Positions 7,171-13,367 of a stretch of 13,367 bases of DNA are shown in pieces. A program made the translations under genes and the position numbers. Numbering within the stretch: position 1 is the first letter of the stretch; every line of letters starts with the position of its first letter. Source of the stretch: Oscillospiraceae bacterium (GTDB taxonomy: Bacteria; Bacillota; Clostridia; Oscillospirales; Ruminococcaceae); the NCBI GenBank assembly GCA_017848155.1, contig JAGAKC010000495.1, forward strand, positions 1 through 13,367. Reading direction: 5' to 3'. The notes under the pieces were generated by a model. It worked only from the letters and a program-made list of their open reading frames with translations. It was not told where the DNA came from and searched no databases.

Positions 7171-8922
7171 ATGCTTAGAACTCACACATGCAACGAGCTC
7201 AACACAGAGCACATCGGCAGGAGCGCTACTCTCTGCGGCTGGGTGGACACTGTACGTGACCACGGTGGTGTAATCTTCGTGGACCTGCGTGACCATTACG
7301 GCGTGACACAGGTGGTACTGTCCGACGACAAGCTTCTTGACGGTGTTTCCAAGGAAACTGTCATCAAGGTAAGCGGCGAGGTCACAAAGAGAGATGAGGA
7401 AACAGTAAACCCCAAGCTCGCCACAGGTATGGTAGAGGTAAAGGTGGACTCCGTTGAGATACTCGGTCCCTGCCAGCAGGCGCTTCCCTTTGAGATCGCT
7501 GCTTCTACCCAGACAAGAGAGGACATCAGATTAAAGTACCGCTACCTCGACTTAAGAAACACAAAGATCCACGATAACATCGTGCTTCGTTCAAAGATAT
7601 TAAGCTACCTCAGACGCCAGATGGAGGACATGGGCTTTATGGAGATCCAGACTCCCATACTGACCGCTTCTTCCCCCGAGGGCGCAAGAGATTACCTCGT
7701 TCCCAGCAGAAAGCACAAGGGCAAGTTCTATGCACTTCCCCAGGCTCCCCAGCAGTTCAAGCAGCTGCTGATGACCAGCGGCTTCGACCGTTATTTCCAG
7801 ATCGCTCCCTGCTTCCGTGACGAGGACGCTAGACAGGACCGCTCTCCCGGAGAGTTCTACCAGCTCGACTTTGAGATGGCTTTTGCTACTCAGGAGGACG
7901 TTTTCGAGGTCGCTGAAACAGTTATCTACAACACATTCAAGGAGTTCTCCGGCAAGGAGGTCGTAAAGCCCCCCTTCAGACGTATTCCTTTTGCAGAGTC
8001 CATGCTGACCTACGGTACAGATAAGCCCGACCTGCGCAATCCCCTTGTTATCAAGGAGCTGTCCGACCTGTTCGTTGACAGCGATTTCAAGCCCTTCTGC
8101 AACAAGACCGTAAGAGGTATCCGTGTTCCCGGAATGGCAAGCCAGTCCAAGAGCTTCTTCAAGAACATGGAGGACTTTGCTACTCAAGAAGTGGGCATGA
8201 AGGGTCTCGGCTACTTCAAGGTCGAAGAGGGCGAGAACGGCGGCTTCAGGTACAACGGCCCCATCGACAAGTTCCTTGACGACGCACAGAGAAAGGAGCT
8301 TGCAGACCGCTGTGAGCTTCAGGTGGGCGATGTACTGTACTTCATTGCGGACAGCGCAAAGAATGCGCCTAAGTTCGCAGGTCAGATACGCACAGAGGTC
8401 GCAAACCGCATGGGCCTTATCGACGACAGCAAGTTCGAGTTCTGCTTCATCGTGGACTTCCCCATGTACGAACTGAACAGCGAAACAAACAAGATAGACT
8501 TCACACACAATCCCTTCTCCATGCCCCAGGGCGGTATGGATGCGCTTCTTAACAAGGATCCGCTGGAGATATTCGCATACCAGTACGACATCGTATGCAA
8601 CGGTATCGAGCTGTCCTCGGGCGCTGTAAGAAACCACAATCCCGAGATCATGAAGAAGGCATTCGAGATCGCAGGCTACGGCGAGGAGGACGTAAAGGAG
8701 AAGTTCGGCGCACTGTACACCGCATTCACATTCGGCGCACCTCCCCACGCAGGTATGGCTCCCGGTGTTGACAGAATGATAATGCTCATCGCAGGCGAGG
8801 AAACCATTCGTGACGTTATCGCATTCCCGCTGAACGGTAATGCTCAGGACGTAATGATGGGCGCTCCCGGCGAGGTAACAGAGCAGCAGCTGAGAGAGGT
8901 CCACATCAAGGTAAGAGATTGA
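7171..8922 (+). CDS. aspS: Aspartyl-tRNA synthetase, probably Asp/Asn non-discriminating
   Basis: Bacterial-type class II synthetase of 583 residues. An OB-fold anticodon-binding domain occupies about 1-105 (LCGWVDTVRDHGGVIFVDLRD region), then YLDLRN, class II motif 1 around 150-165, and motif 2 FRDEDARQDRSPGEFYQLD (215-233). A bacterial GAD-type insertion fills the middle, and motif 3 GMAPGVDRM lies at 528-536. Motif 2 reads SPGEFYQLD where Bacillus and E. coli enzymes have QPEFTQID, one residue shorter. From memory, the SPGEFYQLD form with SSPEGARD and QAPQQFKQLLM is typical of alphaproteobacterial AspRS, known to aspartylate tRNA-Asn too. With gatCAB behind it and an Asn T-box in front, it most likely makes Asp-tRNA-Asn for amidation, and perhaps Asp-tRNA-Asp as well. 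The non-discriminating specificity is inference. Confidence 0.95.
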   Translation: MLRTHTCNELNTEHIGRSATLCGWVDTVRDHGGVIFVDLRDHYGVTQVVLSDDKLLDGVSKETVIKVSGEVTKRDEETVNPKLATGMVEVKVDSVEILGPCQQALPFEIAASTQTREDIRLKYRYLDLRNTKIHDNIVLRSKILSYLRRQMEDMGFMEIQTPILTASSPEGARDYLVPSRKHKGKFYALPQAPQQFKQLLMTSGFDRYFQIAPCFRDEDARQDRSPGEFYQLDFEMAFATQEDVFEVAETVIYNTFKEFSGKEVVKPPFRRIPFAESMLTYGTDKPDLRNPLVIKELSDLFVDSDFKPFCNKTVRGIRVPGMASQSKSFFKNMEDFATQEVGMKGLGYFKVEEGENGGFRYNGPIDKFLDDAQRKELADRCELQVGDVLYFIADSAKNAPKFAGQIRTEVANRMGLIDDSKFEFCFIVDFPMYELNSETNKIDFTHNPFSMPQGGMDALLNKDPLEIFAYQYDIVCNGIELSSGAVRNHNPEIMKKAFEIAGYGEEDVKEKFGALYTAFTFGAPPHAGMAPGVDRMIMLIAGEETIRDVIAFPLNGNAQDVMMGAPGEVTEQQLREVHIKVRD

Positions 8923-8930
8923 TCGCATGT

Positions 8931-8971
8931 GAGATACGGCGGCACGGGCGGCACTGCCCGTGATCTCCGTA
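8931..8971 (+). other. Intergenic hairpin between aspS and gatC
   Basis: CACGGGC (8943-8949) pairs perfectly with GCCCGTG (8956-8962) around a 6-base loop. GAGAT (8931-8935) with ATCTC (8963-8967), or TACGG (8935-8939) with CCGTA (8967-8971), can extend it. No T-run follows directly; the nearest TTTT is about 10 bases beyond. It may be an mRNA processing or stability element setting aspS versus gatCAB levels, or a weak attenuator. Confidence 0.55.
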
Positions 8972-9002
8972 CCGACTGATTGTTTTCAGAAAGGGATATA
9001 TT

Positions 9003-9284
9003 ATGGATAAAGACGTATTAAGAAGGCTGGAAAAGCTGAACCAGCTCGCCCTTACAGAGGAGCAGAAGGCTGACGTTCTTTCTTTCTTCGCAGAGCAGGA
9101 AAAGGAGATCGAAAAGCTGTATACGGCTGATACGGAGCAGACCGAGAGAATGGTGCATGTAATGCCCATCATGACCGTTGTCCGTGACGATGTTGAAAAG
9201 AAGCTGTTTACACGCGACGAGCTTCAGCAGGGTGCGCCCGAGGCCACTGACGGCTACTGGCAGGTGCCCCGTCTGTTAGAGTGA
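9003..9284 (+). CDS. gatC: Asp/Glu-tRNA amidotransferase subunit C
   Basis: A 93-residue GatC, the belt-like subunit that wraps GatA and GatB and stabilises the complex. The N-terminal helix (LEKLNQLALTEEQ, residues 9-21) corresponds to the family's ARLELTEEE segment. The conserved tail is seen in VRDDV, GAPEATDGYWQVPRLLE (about 77-93), matching the usual APE..DGFFRVPKI(L/I)E. The central HV motif is kept as MVHVMP, but the usual VEPTSH context is altered. The start ATG follows AAGGG at 8991-8995. It comes 80 bases after aspS, separated by a hairpin, and 18 bases before gatA. The sequence is more divergent than GatB, which fits co-evolution with the unusual GatA next to it. Confidence 0.92.
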   Translation: MDKDVLRRLEKLNQLALTEEQKADVLSFFAEQEKEIEKLYTADTEQTERMVHVMPIMTVVRDDVEKKLFTRDELQQGAPEATDGYWQVPRLLE

Positions 9285-9290
9285 TAGTGC

Positions 9291-9296
9291 GGAGGG
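9291..9296 (+). promoter_or_regulatory. Ribosome binding site of the short gatA
   Basis: GGAGGG, 6 bases before ATG 9303 and 6 bases after the gatC stop. It shows that the short gatA begins here by design, and leaves no room for the missing N-terminal helix seen in normal GatA. Confidence 0.75.
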
Positions 9297-9302
9297 ATAG
9301 AC

Positions 9303-10502
9303 ATGAACATTTATCTTAACAAAAAAGAGAACGCAGCTGCGGGTGCGGTTGCGCTTGACGACCTTTTCCTTACAAAGGATATGCCCACCACAGGCGGCTC
9401 AAAGATGCTGGACGGCTACATGAGCCTTTTCGACGCAGAGATCGTTTCAGGACTTGCTGCGGCAGGATATGAGATCGGCGGAAAGGTGAATATCGGCGAA
9501 TTCTCCATCGACCTTATGGGCGAAAGCTCCTATTACGGTGCATGCGAGAAGGACGGAAAGCTCGCTTATGCGGCTTCCGAGGCTCTTTCAGAGGGCGCAG
9601 GCGCTGTTATGTGCCTTGATGTGAACGGTACTCCCAGACGTGCTGCGGCGCTGTACGGCAAGGTATTCGTGAAGCCTACCTACGGCACTGTTTCGAGATA
9701 CGGCACTATCGCTGTTGCGTGCTCGGGCGAAACTGTCGGCGTTATGGCTGACACGGCTGCAAAGTGCGGCGAGGTGCTCTCCGCTGTTGCAGGTCACGAT
9801 GACAAGGACGGCACCAGCCTTTCCGAGGCAGAGTGCGCAAAGATAAAGAACGGCGCAGAGTTCAGAAAGATCACAAAGATCGCTGTTGCAAAATCCATAT
9901 GCGAGTCCGCAGACGACGCTGTAAAGGCGAAGCTTGCGAAGTTCCGTGAGGTGATGGGCGCAAACGGCGTGGAGTTCACAGAGGTGGACGATACTGTTCT
10001 TGCGCTTGCAAAGACCGCATGGAACGTGTGCATGTCCGCAGAGCTCTGCAACAACGTTTCCCGTCTTGACGGCGTGAAGTACGGCTACCGCACAAAGAAC
10101 TACAAGACCATCGAGGAGCTGTACACGAACAGCCGTACCGAAGCGTTCGGCGATCTGCTCAAGACAGCTATCCTTTTCGGCTCTGATGCACTTTCCACGG
10201 AAAACTACATGAAGGTATATGACAAGTCGCTGCGCATCCGCCGCGTCGTGTCCGAGAGGCTTCAGGAGATATTCGCTGATTTCGACGCAGTGCTGATGCC
10301 TGCATGCGGAAAGGACAGCTACACGATGGCTGACGTTAAGGCTGACAAGTACATGGCATTTAAGGAGGCGCTGTATACCGCACCTGCTTCCCTTACAGGC
10401 ATGCCCGCTGTCGTTGTGGGCGGAGTACAGCTTATCGGTGCGGCATTCTCCGATCAGGCGCTGCTTGACGCTGCCGCTGCATTTGAAAAGGAGGCAAAGT
10501 AA
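9303..10502 (+). CDS. gatA: GatA-like subunit that has lost the amidase active site
   Basis: By position and alignment this is GatA, the amidase subunit that hydrolyses Gln to supply ammonia to GatB. It has 399 residues against about 480-490 normally. Clear GatA blocks remain: TTGGSKML (29-36), VKPTYGTVSRYGTIA (123-137), AGHDDKDGTS (163-172), NNVSRLDGVKYGY (250-262), EELYTNSRTEAFG (271-283) and ASLTGMP (362-368). The catalytic apparatus does not. Against S. aureus GatA numbering (from memory), Lys79 becomes Asp19, the GGSSGGS loop with cis-Ser154 is absent, nucleophile Ser178 becomes Thr110 within DVNGTPRR, Arg358 becomes Ala289 and Asp425 becomes Ala356. About 60 N-terminal residues are also missing. 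The frame is open throughout, has a good ribosome binding site and operon codon use, and neither other frame encodes the lost loop. So it is a maintained gene, not a decayed one. It may be a scaffold, or part of an ammonia-dependent enzyme. Confidence 0.88.
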   Translation: MNIYLNKKENAAAGAVALDDLFLTKDMPTTGGSKMLDGYMSLFDAEIVSGLAAAGYEIGGKVNIGEFSIDLMGESSYYGACEKDGKLAYAASEALSEGAGAVMCLDVNGTPRRAAALYGKVFVKPTYGTVSRYGTIAVACSGETVGVMADTAAKCGEVLSAVAGHDDKDGTSLSEAECAKIKNGAEFRKITKIAVAKSICESADDAVKAKLAKFREVMGANGVEFTEVDDTVLALAKTAWNVCMSAELCNNVSRLDGVKYGYRTKNYKTIEELYTNSRTEAFGDLLKTAILFGSDALSTENYMKVYDKSLRIRRVVSERLQEIFADFDAVLMPACGKDSYTMADVKADKYMAFKEALYTAPASLTGMPAVVVGGVQLIGAAFSDQALLDAAAAFEKEAK

Positions 10503-11944
10503 TGAAGAAGTACGAAACCGTCATCGGTCTTGAGGTGCATATCGAGCTTGCCACCGAATCCAAGATATTCTGCAGCTGCTCCGCAAAGTTCGGCGGCGAG
10601 CAGAACGACCACGTATGCCCCGCATGCTGCGGTATGCCGGGTATGCTCCCCATCGTAAACAAGCACGTTGTTGACCTCGGTATGACAGCAGGTCTTATGC
10701 TGAACTGCGACATCAACCGTGTTACCACATTCGACAAGAAGAGCTACTACTACCCCGATCTGCCCTGCTCTTACCAGACCACACAGTGGTTCAGCCCTGT
10801 TGCGGTGAACGGATATGTTCCGATCGAGACCAGCAAGGGCAAGAAGAATATCCGCATCAAGCAGATACACATGGAGGAGGACGCAGGTAAGCTCGTCCAT
10901 GACGACTGGACAGATACCACACTTGTTGACTTTAACCGTACCAGCGTTCCGCTGTGCGAGATCGTTTCCCAGCCCGACCTTTCCAGTGCGGAGGAGGTAG
11001 TTGCTTACTTAGAGCAGCTGCGCTCACGTCTGCGCTTTGCGAAGGTGTCAGGCTGCCGTATGGAGCAGGGAAGCATGCGCTGCGACGTAAACCTCTCCGT
11101 TCGTGAGGAGGGCAGCGACAAGCTGGGCGTAAGAACAGAGATGAAGAACATGAACTCTATCTCCGCCATCACCCGTGCCATCGAGTATGAGACCGCACGT
11201 CACATCGACGCTCTTGAGAACGGTACAGAGGAGCTTGTACAGGAAACACGCCGCTGGGACGACATCAAGGGCAAGAGCTACGCAATGAGAAACAAGGAAA
11301 CAGCAGGTGATTACCGCTACTTCCCCGACCCCAACATCATGCCCATCGTTATCGACGACGAGTGGTTCGACCGCATCAAGGGCACTCTCCCCGAGCTTCC
11401 CGAGGTAAAGAAGGAGCGCTATATCAGCGAGCTTTCCCTCAGCGAGTACGACGCAGAGCAGCTCACCCAGAGCAGAGCGCTGTGCGACTGCTTCGAGGCT
11501 GCTTATGAGGAGTGCGGACAGGCTAAGGAGGTCGCAAACTGGCTCATCTCCGACTGCATGAACATCCTCAACAAGAAGCAGATGATCGCTGACGATCTTA
11601 CCATCGGCGGCAAGGCGCTGGGTCAGCTGATAAAGCTGGTGCTGGACGGCAAGGTACAGCGTGGAAACGGCAAGAAGATACTCTCCGCCATGTTTGACGA
11701 GGATATCACAGATGTTGAGCAGTACGCAAAGGACAACAACTTCATCGTGTCCAACGATACAGGCGCTATCGAGGCTGTCATCAAGGCTGTCGTTGCCGAG
11801 GATACACGCTCCGTTGCCGACTACAAGAGCGGCAAGGAGAAGGCGCTTCAGGCACTTTTCGGAAAGTGCATGCGTCAGCTTAAGGGCAACTGCGACCCGC
11901 AGGTGCTGAGAACGATGCTTATCGACATCGTAAACAAGTCCTGA
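10502..11944 (+). CDS. gatB: Asp/Glu-tRNA amidotransferase subunit B
   Basis: GatB is the kinase and amidotransferase subunit: it phosphorylates the side chain of Asp-tRNA-Asn (or Glu-tRNA-Gln) with ATP and transfers ammonia to it. The 480 residues are full length. VIGLEVHIEL (7-16) and HMEEDAGK (123-130) provide the metal/ATP-site residues. CSC (24-26) and CPAC (39-42) form the structural zinc knuckle found in many GatB proteins. Conserved SGCRMEQGSMRCDVNLSVR and DYRYFPDPN follow, and a YqeY-like tail domain that grips the tRNA fills the last 150 residues. Unlike its neighbour GatA, nothing essential looks missing. The start ATG overlaps the gatA stop by one base (TAATG) with AAGGAGG at 10488-10494, indicating translational coupling and likely 1:1 production. 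Confidence 0.96.
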   Translation: MKKYETVIGLEVHIELATESKIFCSCSAKFGGEQNDHVCPACCGMPGMLPIVNKHVVDLGMTAGLMLNCDINRVTTFDKKSYYYPDLPCSYQTTQWFSPVAVNGYVPIETSKGKKNIRIKQIHMEEDAGKLVHDDWTDTTLVDFNRTSVPLCEIVSQPDLSSAEEVVAYLEQLRSRLRFAKVSGCRMEQGSMRCDVNLSVREEGSDKLGVRTEMKNMNSISAITRAIEYETARHIDALENGTEELVQETRRWDDIKGKSYAMRNKETAGDYRYFPDPNIMPIVIDDEWFDRIKGTLPELPEVKKERYISELSLSEYDAEQLTQSRALCDCFEAAYEECGQAKEVANWLISDCMNILNKKQMIADDLTIGGKALGQLIKLVLDGKVQRGNGKKILSAMFDEDITDVEQYAKDNNFIVSNDTGAIEAVIKAVVAEDTRSVADYKSGKEKALQALFGKCMRQLKGNCDPQVLRTMLIDIVNKS

Positions 11945-11953
11945 TAAAAAGTT

Positions 11954-11978
11954 ATACCGCCGTGATATTCACGGCGGT
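11954..11978 (+). repeat. Left copy of a 25-base hairpin repeat
   Basis: ACCGCCGTG (11956-11964) and CACGGCGGT (11970-11978) form a perfect 9-bp stem around ATATT. The whole 25-base unit recurs at 12108-12132 with one loop mismatch. This copy is not followed by a T-run, so it is not a complete terminator. Either it is a duplicated terminator stem or it marks the edge of the structured insert that follows. Confidence 0.8.
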
Positions 11979-12107
11979 CAGGCTGTCGATAAAGTACCAT
12001 CTACGTTGTCACTCCGCACTACGACAGGCACAAAGCCTAGTCGTAGCACGGGTTCCTAGTATCTGGTACTTTCTCGTTCGCCTAGGAATGTGGCTTTTTC
12101 GACAAGA
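11979..12107 (+). other. Structured intergenic element, possible small RNA or MITE-like repeat
   Basis: This 129-base stretch has no plausible gene but dense complementarity. TGTCGA.AAAG (11984-11994) pairs with CTTT.TCGACA (12094-12104) with one mismatch, enclosing the element. AAAGTACCA (11991-11999) pairs perfectly with TGGTACTTT (12064-12072), in competition with the first helix. CTACGACAGGC (12019-12029) pairs with GCCT.GTCGTAG (12035-12046). TTCCTAG (12053-12059) pairs with CTAGGAA (12082-12088), which crosses the second helix and would make a pseudoknot. It is flanked by the 25-base hairpin repeats. I do not recognise the family. It could be a non-autonomous mobile repeat, a structured regulatory RNA in the 3' UTR of gatB, or both. 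Confidence 0.6.
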
Positions 12108-12139
12108 ATACCGCCGTGATATACACGGCGGTATTTTTT
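12107..12139 (+). terminator. Intrinsic terminator of the aspS-gatCAB operon
   Basis: AATACCGCCGTG (12107-12118) and CACGGCGGTATT (12124-12135) form a 12-bp stem with loop ATATA, and six Ts run through 12134-12139. It is the right-hand copy of the duplicated hairpin and the only one with a T-run. It lies 163 bases after the gatB stop. Confidence 0.88.
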
Positions 12140-12152
12140 CAGAAAAAACAGA

Positions 12153-12185
12153 AGCCTGAGAATGATGTCCGTTCATTCTCAGGCT
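12153..12185 (-). terminator. Convergent terminator hairpin
   Basis: A perfect 13-bp inverted repeat, AGCCTGAGAATGA (12153-12165) and TCATTCTCAGGCT (12173-12185), with a 7-base loop. On the minus strand it is followed within four bases by TTTTTT (complement of 12143-12148), so it can end the ABC-transporter transcript. On the plus strand CTCTTTATTT follows, so weak bidirectional action is possible. Confidence 0.8.
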
Positions 12186-12191
12186 CTTTAT

Positions 12192-12284
12192 TTATACCAG
12201 CTTTACTATCCACATGACAATGATGAAAACAGCTGAAATAATCCCGACGACGAGCCTCCAGGGCTCTATTCTTTTATCTTTCAC
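12192..12284 (-). CDS. 30-residue single-span membrane peptide
   Basis: A short reading frame on the minus strand starting at GTG (12284-12282) and ending TAA. A ribosome binding site AAGGAAG (12298-12292) lies 7 bases upstream, inside the last codons of the transporter gene, and the gap after that gene's stop is only 4 bases. The peptide begins MKDKRIEPWR, a basic, probably cytoplasmic end. A hydrophobic span of about 17 residues (11-27, rich in Val/Ile) follows, then KLV. It reads as a single-pass inner-membrane peptide, N-in by the positive-inside rule. The terminator follows its stop at once, so it fits neatly as the last gene of the transporter transcript. No family is recognised; a partner of the ABC permease is a guess from context. 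Confidence 0.6.
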   Translation of the reverse strand: MKDKRIEPWRLVVGIISAVFIIVMWIVKLV

Positions 12285-12288
12285 AGGA

Positions 12289-13367
12289 TCACTTCCTTGC
12301 CATCTTCAGCATATCTGAAAACTTGAGTCTGTTGCCGTTGTGGAGGATGATAGCCTCGTATATCTTTGCCACCAGCATAGCGATCAGCACAACGAATACC
12401 GCAAGTATCACTATGGCGATGATCGTTTCACCCAGCGACATCGTACCCAGCATCAGCGCAGAGGGAAGTGCGAAGGGAGAGGATACGGGGAAGTAGTAGG
12501 AGAACAGCTGCACGGGGTTCATGGCAGCAGCGCCCGTATCAATGGATTCCACGTTGAATATAACAGGGAAGTATGCAAGGTAGAAGCCTACCACGCCGAG
12601 GAAGGACAGCGGCTGCATTGCCTGCTGAAGGTCCTCCATCCTGCTTATGCTTGCGCCTGCAAGCGCTGCGATGAGTGCGAAGAACAGGAAGCCGAGGATA
12701 AAGATGATGAGTATGAGTATGATGGTCACGGGGCTGATGGTGCCGAGCGTGTTGGAGATAGCTTCTACGATCTCCGCATTCTGACCTGTAAGCGCCTGAG
12801 TGGAGTTCATCATCTCCATGATCTCTCCGCCTATACCGAAGGAAGCAGTCGCCATGAATGCGCCGATACCCACGAGGATTATCAGGATGAACTGGAGTAT
12901 GGAAACAAGACCCATCGCAAGCACCTTGCCTATAACGACCGCAAGAGGTCTTACGGAGGTCAGCAGAAGCTCCATCACACGGCTTGTTTTTTCGGTTGCG
13001 ATGGACTGAGCCACGGTCTGACCGTATACGAATATCAGCAGGAACAGCACCAGCGATACAACGATCGGTACAAAGTAGTTGATGGCGCTTTCAAATATGT
13101 TCCACTCGTCAGTACCTGCGGTGATCTTTGAGGTGATGACAGATACCTGTGTTGCGGCATAGTTTTCGGGAGAAACACCGAGCTTCACCATCTTGCGGTA
13201 GTCCACCAGCTGCGATACCAGCGATGTGATGCCGTCCACCTGCTTGCCCTCAGTTTCGGGAGAGTAGTAGGTCTTTACGGTGTAGGCATAAACTATGCCG
13301 TCGCTCTCGTTTGTGTCGATGCACACCATAGCCTCGCCTGCTGCGGTCTTTGACAGCTTGTCGATCA
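12289..13367 (-). CDS. ABC-2 type transporter permease (NatB-like), N terminus outside window
   Basis: The frame is still open at the window edge, with 12 more sense codons before the Met at 13329, so the true start lies beyond it; 358 residues are visible. Counting from that Met, residues 1-80 are the end of an extracytoplasmic domain. Membrane segments follow at about 83-103, 131-160, 201-228, 239-258 and 300-322. EKTSRVMELLLTSVRP...GK (113-135) is the hallmark cytoplasmic loop of ABC-2/NatB-type permeases that contacts the ATPase. NatB forms the Na+-exporting permease of the NatAB pump in Bacillus, but relatives export other substrates, so the substrate is open. The ATPase gene is expected upstream, past the window end. 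The gene converges on the gat operon and appears to share its transcript with the 30-residue peptide. Confidence 0.88.
   Translation of the reverse strand, partial: IDKLSKTAAGEAMVCIDTNESDGIVYAYTVKTYYSPETEGKQVDGITSLVSQLVDYRKMVKLGVSPENYAATQVSVITSKITAGTDEWNIFESAINYFVPIVVSLVLFLLIFVYGQTVAQSIATEKTSRVMELLLTSVRPLAVVIGKVLAMGLVSILQFILIILVGIGAFMATASFGIGGEIMEMMNSTQALTGQNAEIVEAISNTLGTISPVTIILILIIFILGFLFFALIAALAGASISRMEDLQQAMQPLSFLGVVGFYLAYFPVIFNVESIDTGAAAMNPVQLFSYYFPVSSPFALPSALMLGTMSLGETIIAIVILAVFVVLIAMLVAKIYEAIILHNGNRLKFSDMLKMARK

Noticed and set aside
7600..8928. A 442-codon open frame antisense to aspS
   Set aside because: It is exactly opposite the codon-biased aspS gene, is rich in Leu/Val/Cys/His as antisense frames of such genes are, and resembles no family.
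9303..10502. gatA as a frameshifted or decayed pseudogene
   Set aside because: The frame is continuous, GatA similarity runs in one frame from start to end, and the other two frames across 9540-9620 do not encode GGSSGGS and hit stops. Start, stop and coupling to gatB are all well formed.
11954..12132. Two direct hairpin repeats as a CRISPR array
   Set aside because: There are only two copies, 154 bases apart, the spacing sequence is itself highly structured, and no cas gene is near.
11962..12159. A 65-codon open frame on the plus strand downstream of gatB
   Set aside because: It begins inside the first hairpin, runs through the structured element and the terminator, has no ribosome binding site and no protein-like composition.

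Overview
The window looks like chromosomal DNA of a Gram-positive anaerobe of the Oscillospiraceae/Ruminococcus type. The reasons are the gene order ispA ... dxs, tlyA, nadK, argR, recN (an extended version of the Bacillus/Clostridia arrangement), strong GGAGG ribosome binding sites, moderately high GC with AGG/CGC/AAG codons, a T-box leader, and the absence of asparagine or glutamine synthetase-type genes next to an indirect tRNA-amidation operon. The genus is an inference from style and synteny; the phylum is much safer.

Region 1 (1-6776, + strand) is one tightly packed operon: the tail of ispA, a divergent-PAP2 (YuiD/DUF212) membrane phosphatase, dxs, a Nudix hydrolase, the rRNA methyltransferase tlyA, nadK, argR and recN. 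Spacings run from 4 to 22 bases, so the genes are probably co-transcribed from a promoter upstream of the window. It links isoprenoid precursor supply with housekeeping functions (NADP, arginine control, DNA repair).

Region 2 (6777-11944, + strand) is a separately promoted transamidation operon: a sigma-A-type promoter, a T-box leader whose specifier reads AAC (Asn), then aspS, gatC, gatA and gatB. AspRS is of the sequence type typical of alphaproteobacteria, and probably charges both tRNA-Asp and tRNA-Asn. GatB would then phosphorylate Asp-tRNA-Asn and accept ammonia. The main surprise is gatA. It is an intact, in-frame, well-embedded gene of only 399 codons, but it has lost the whole glutaminase active site: the catalytic Lys, the cis-Ser with its GGSSGGS loop, the Ser nucleophile (now Thr), and the two glutamine-binding residues. 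This suggests a GatCAB whose GatA no longer makes ammonia from glutamine and either uses free ammonia or serves only as a scaffold.

Region 3 (11945-12191) is non-coding. Two near-identical GC-rich hairpins, 154 bases apart, flank a 129-base, strongly structured, possibly pseudoknotted insert that looks like a small intergenic repeat or structured RNA. The second hairpin is followed by six Ts and can end the gat transcript. A further 13-bp hairpin serves the convergent gene.

Region 4 (12192-13367, - strand) holds a 30-residue single-span membrane peptide directly downstream of an ABC-2 (NatB-like) transporter permease. The N terminus of the permease lies beyond the window.
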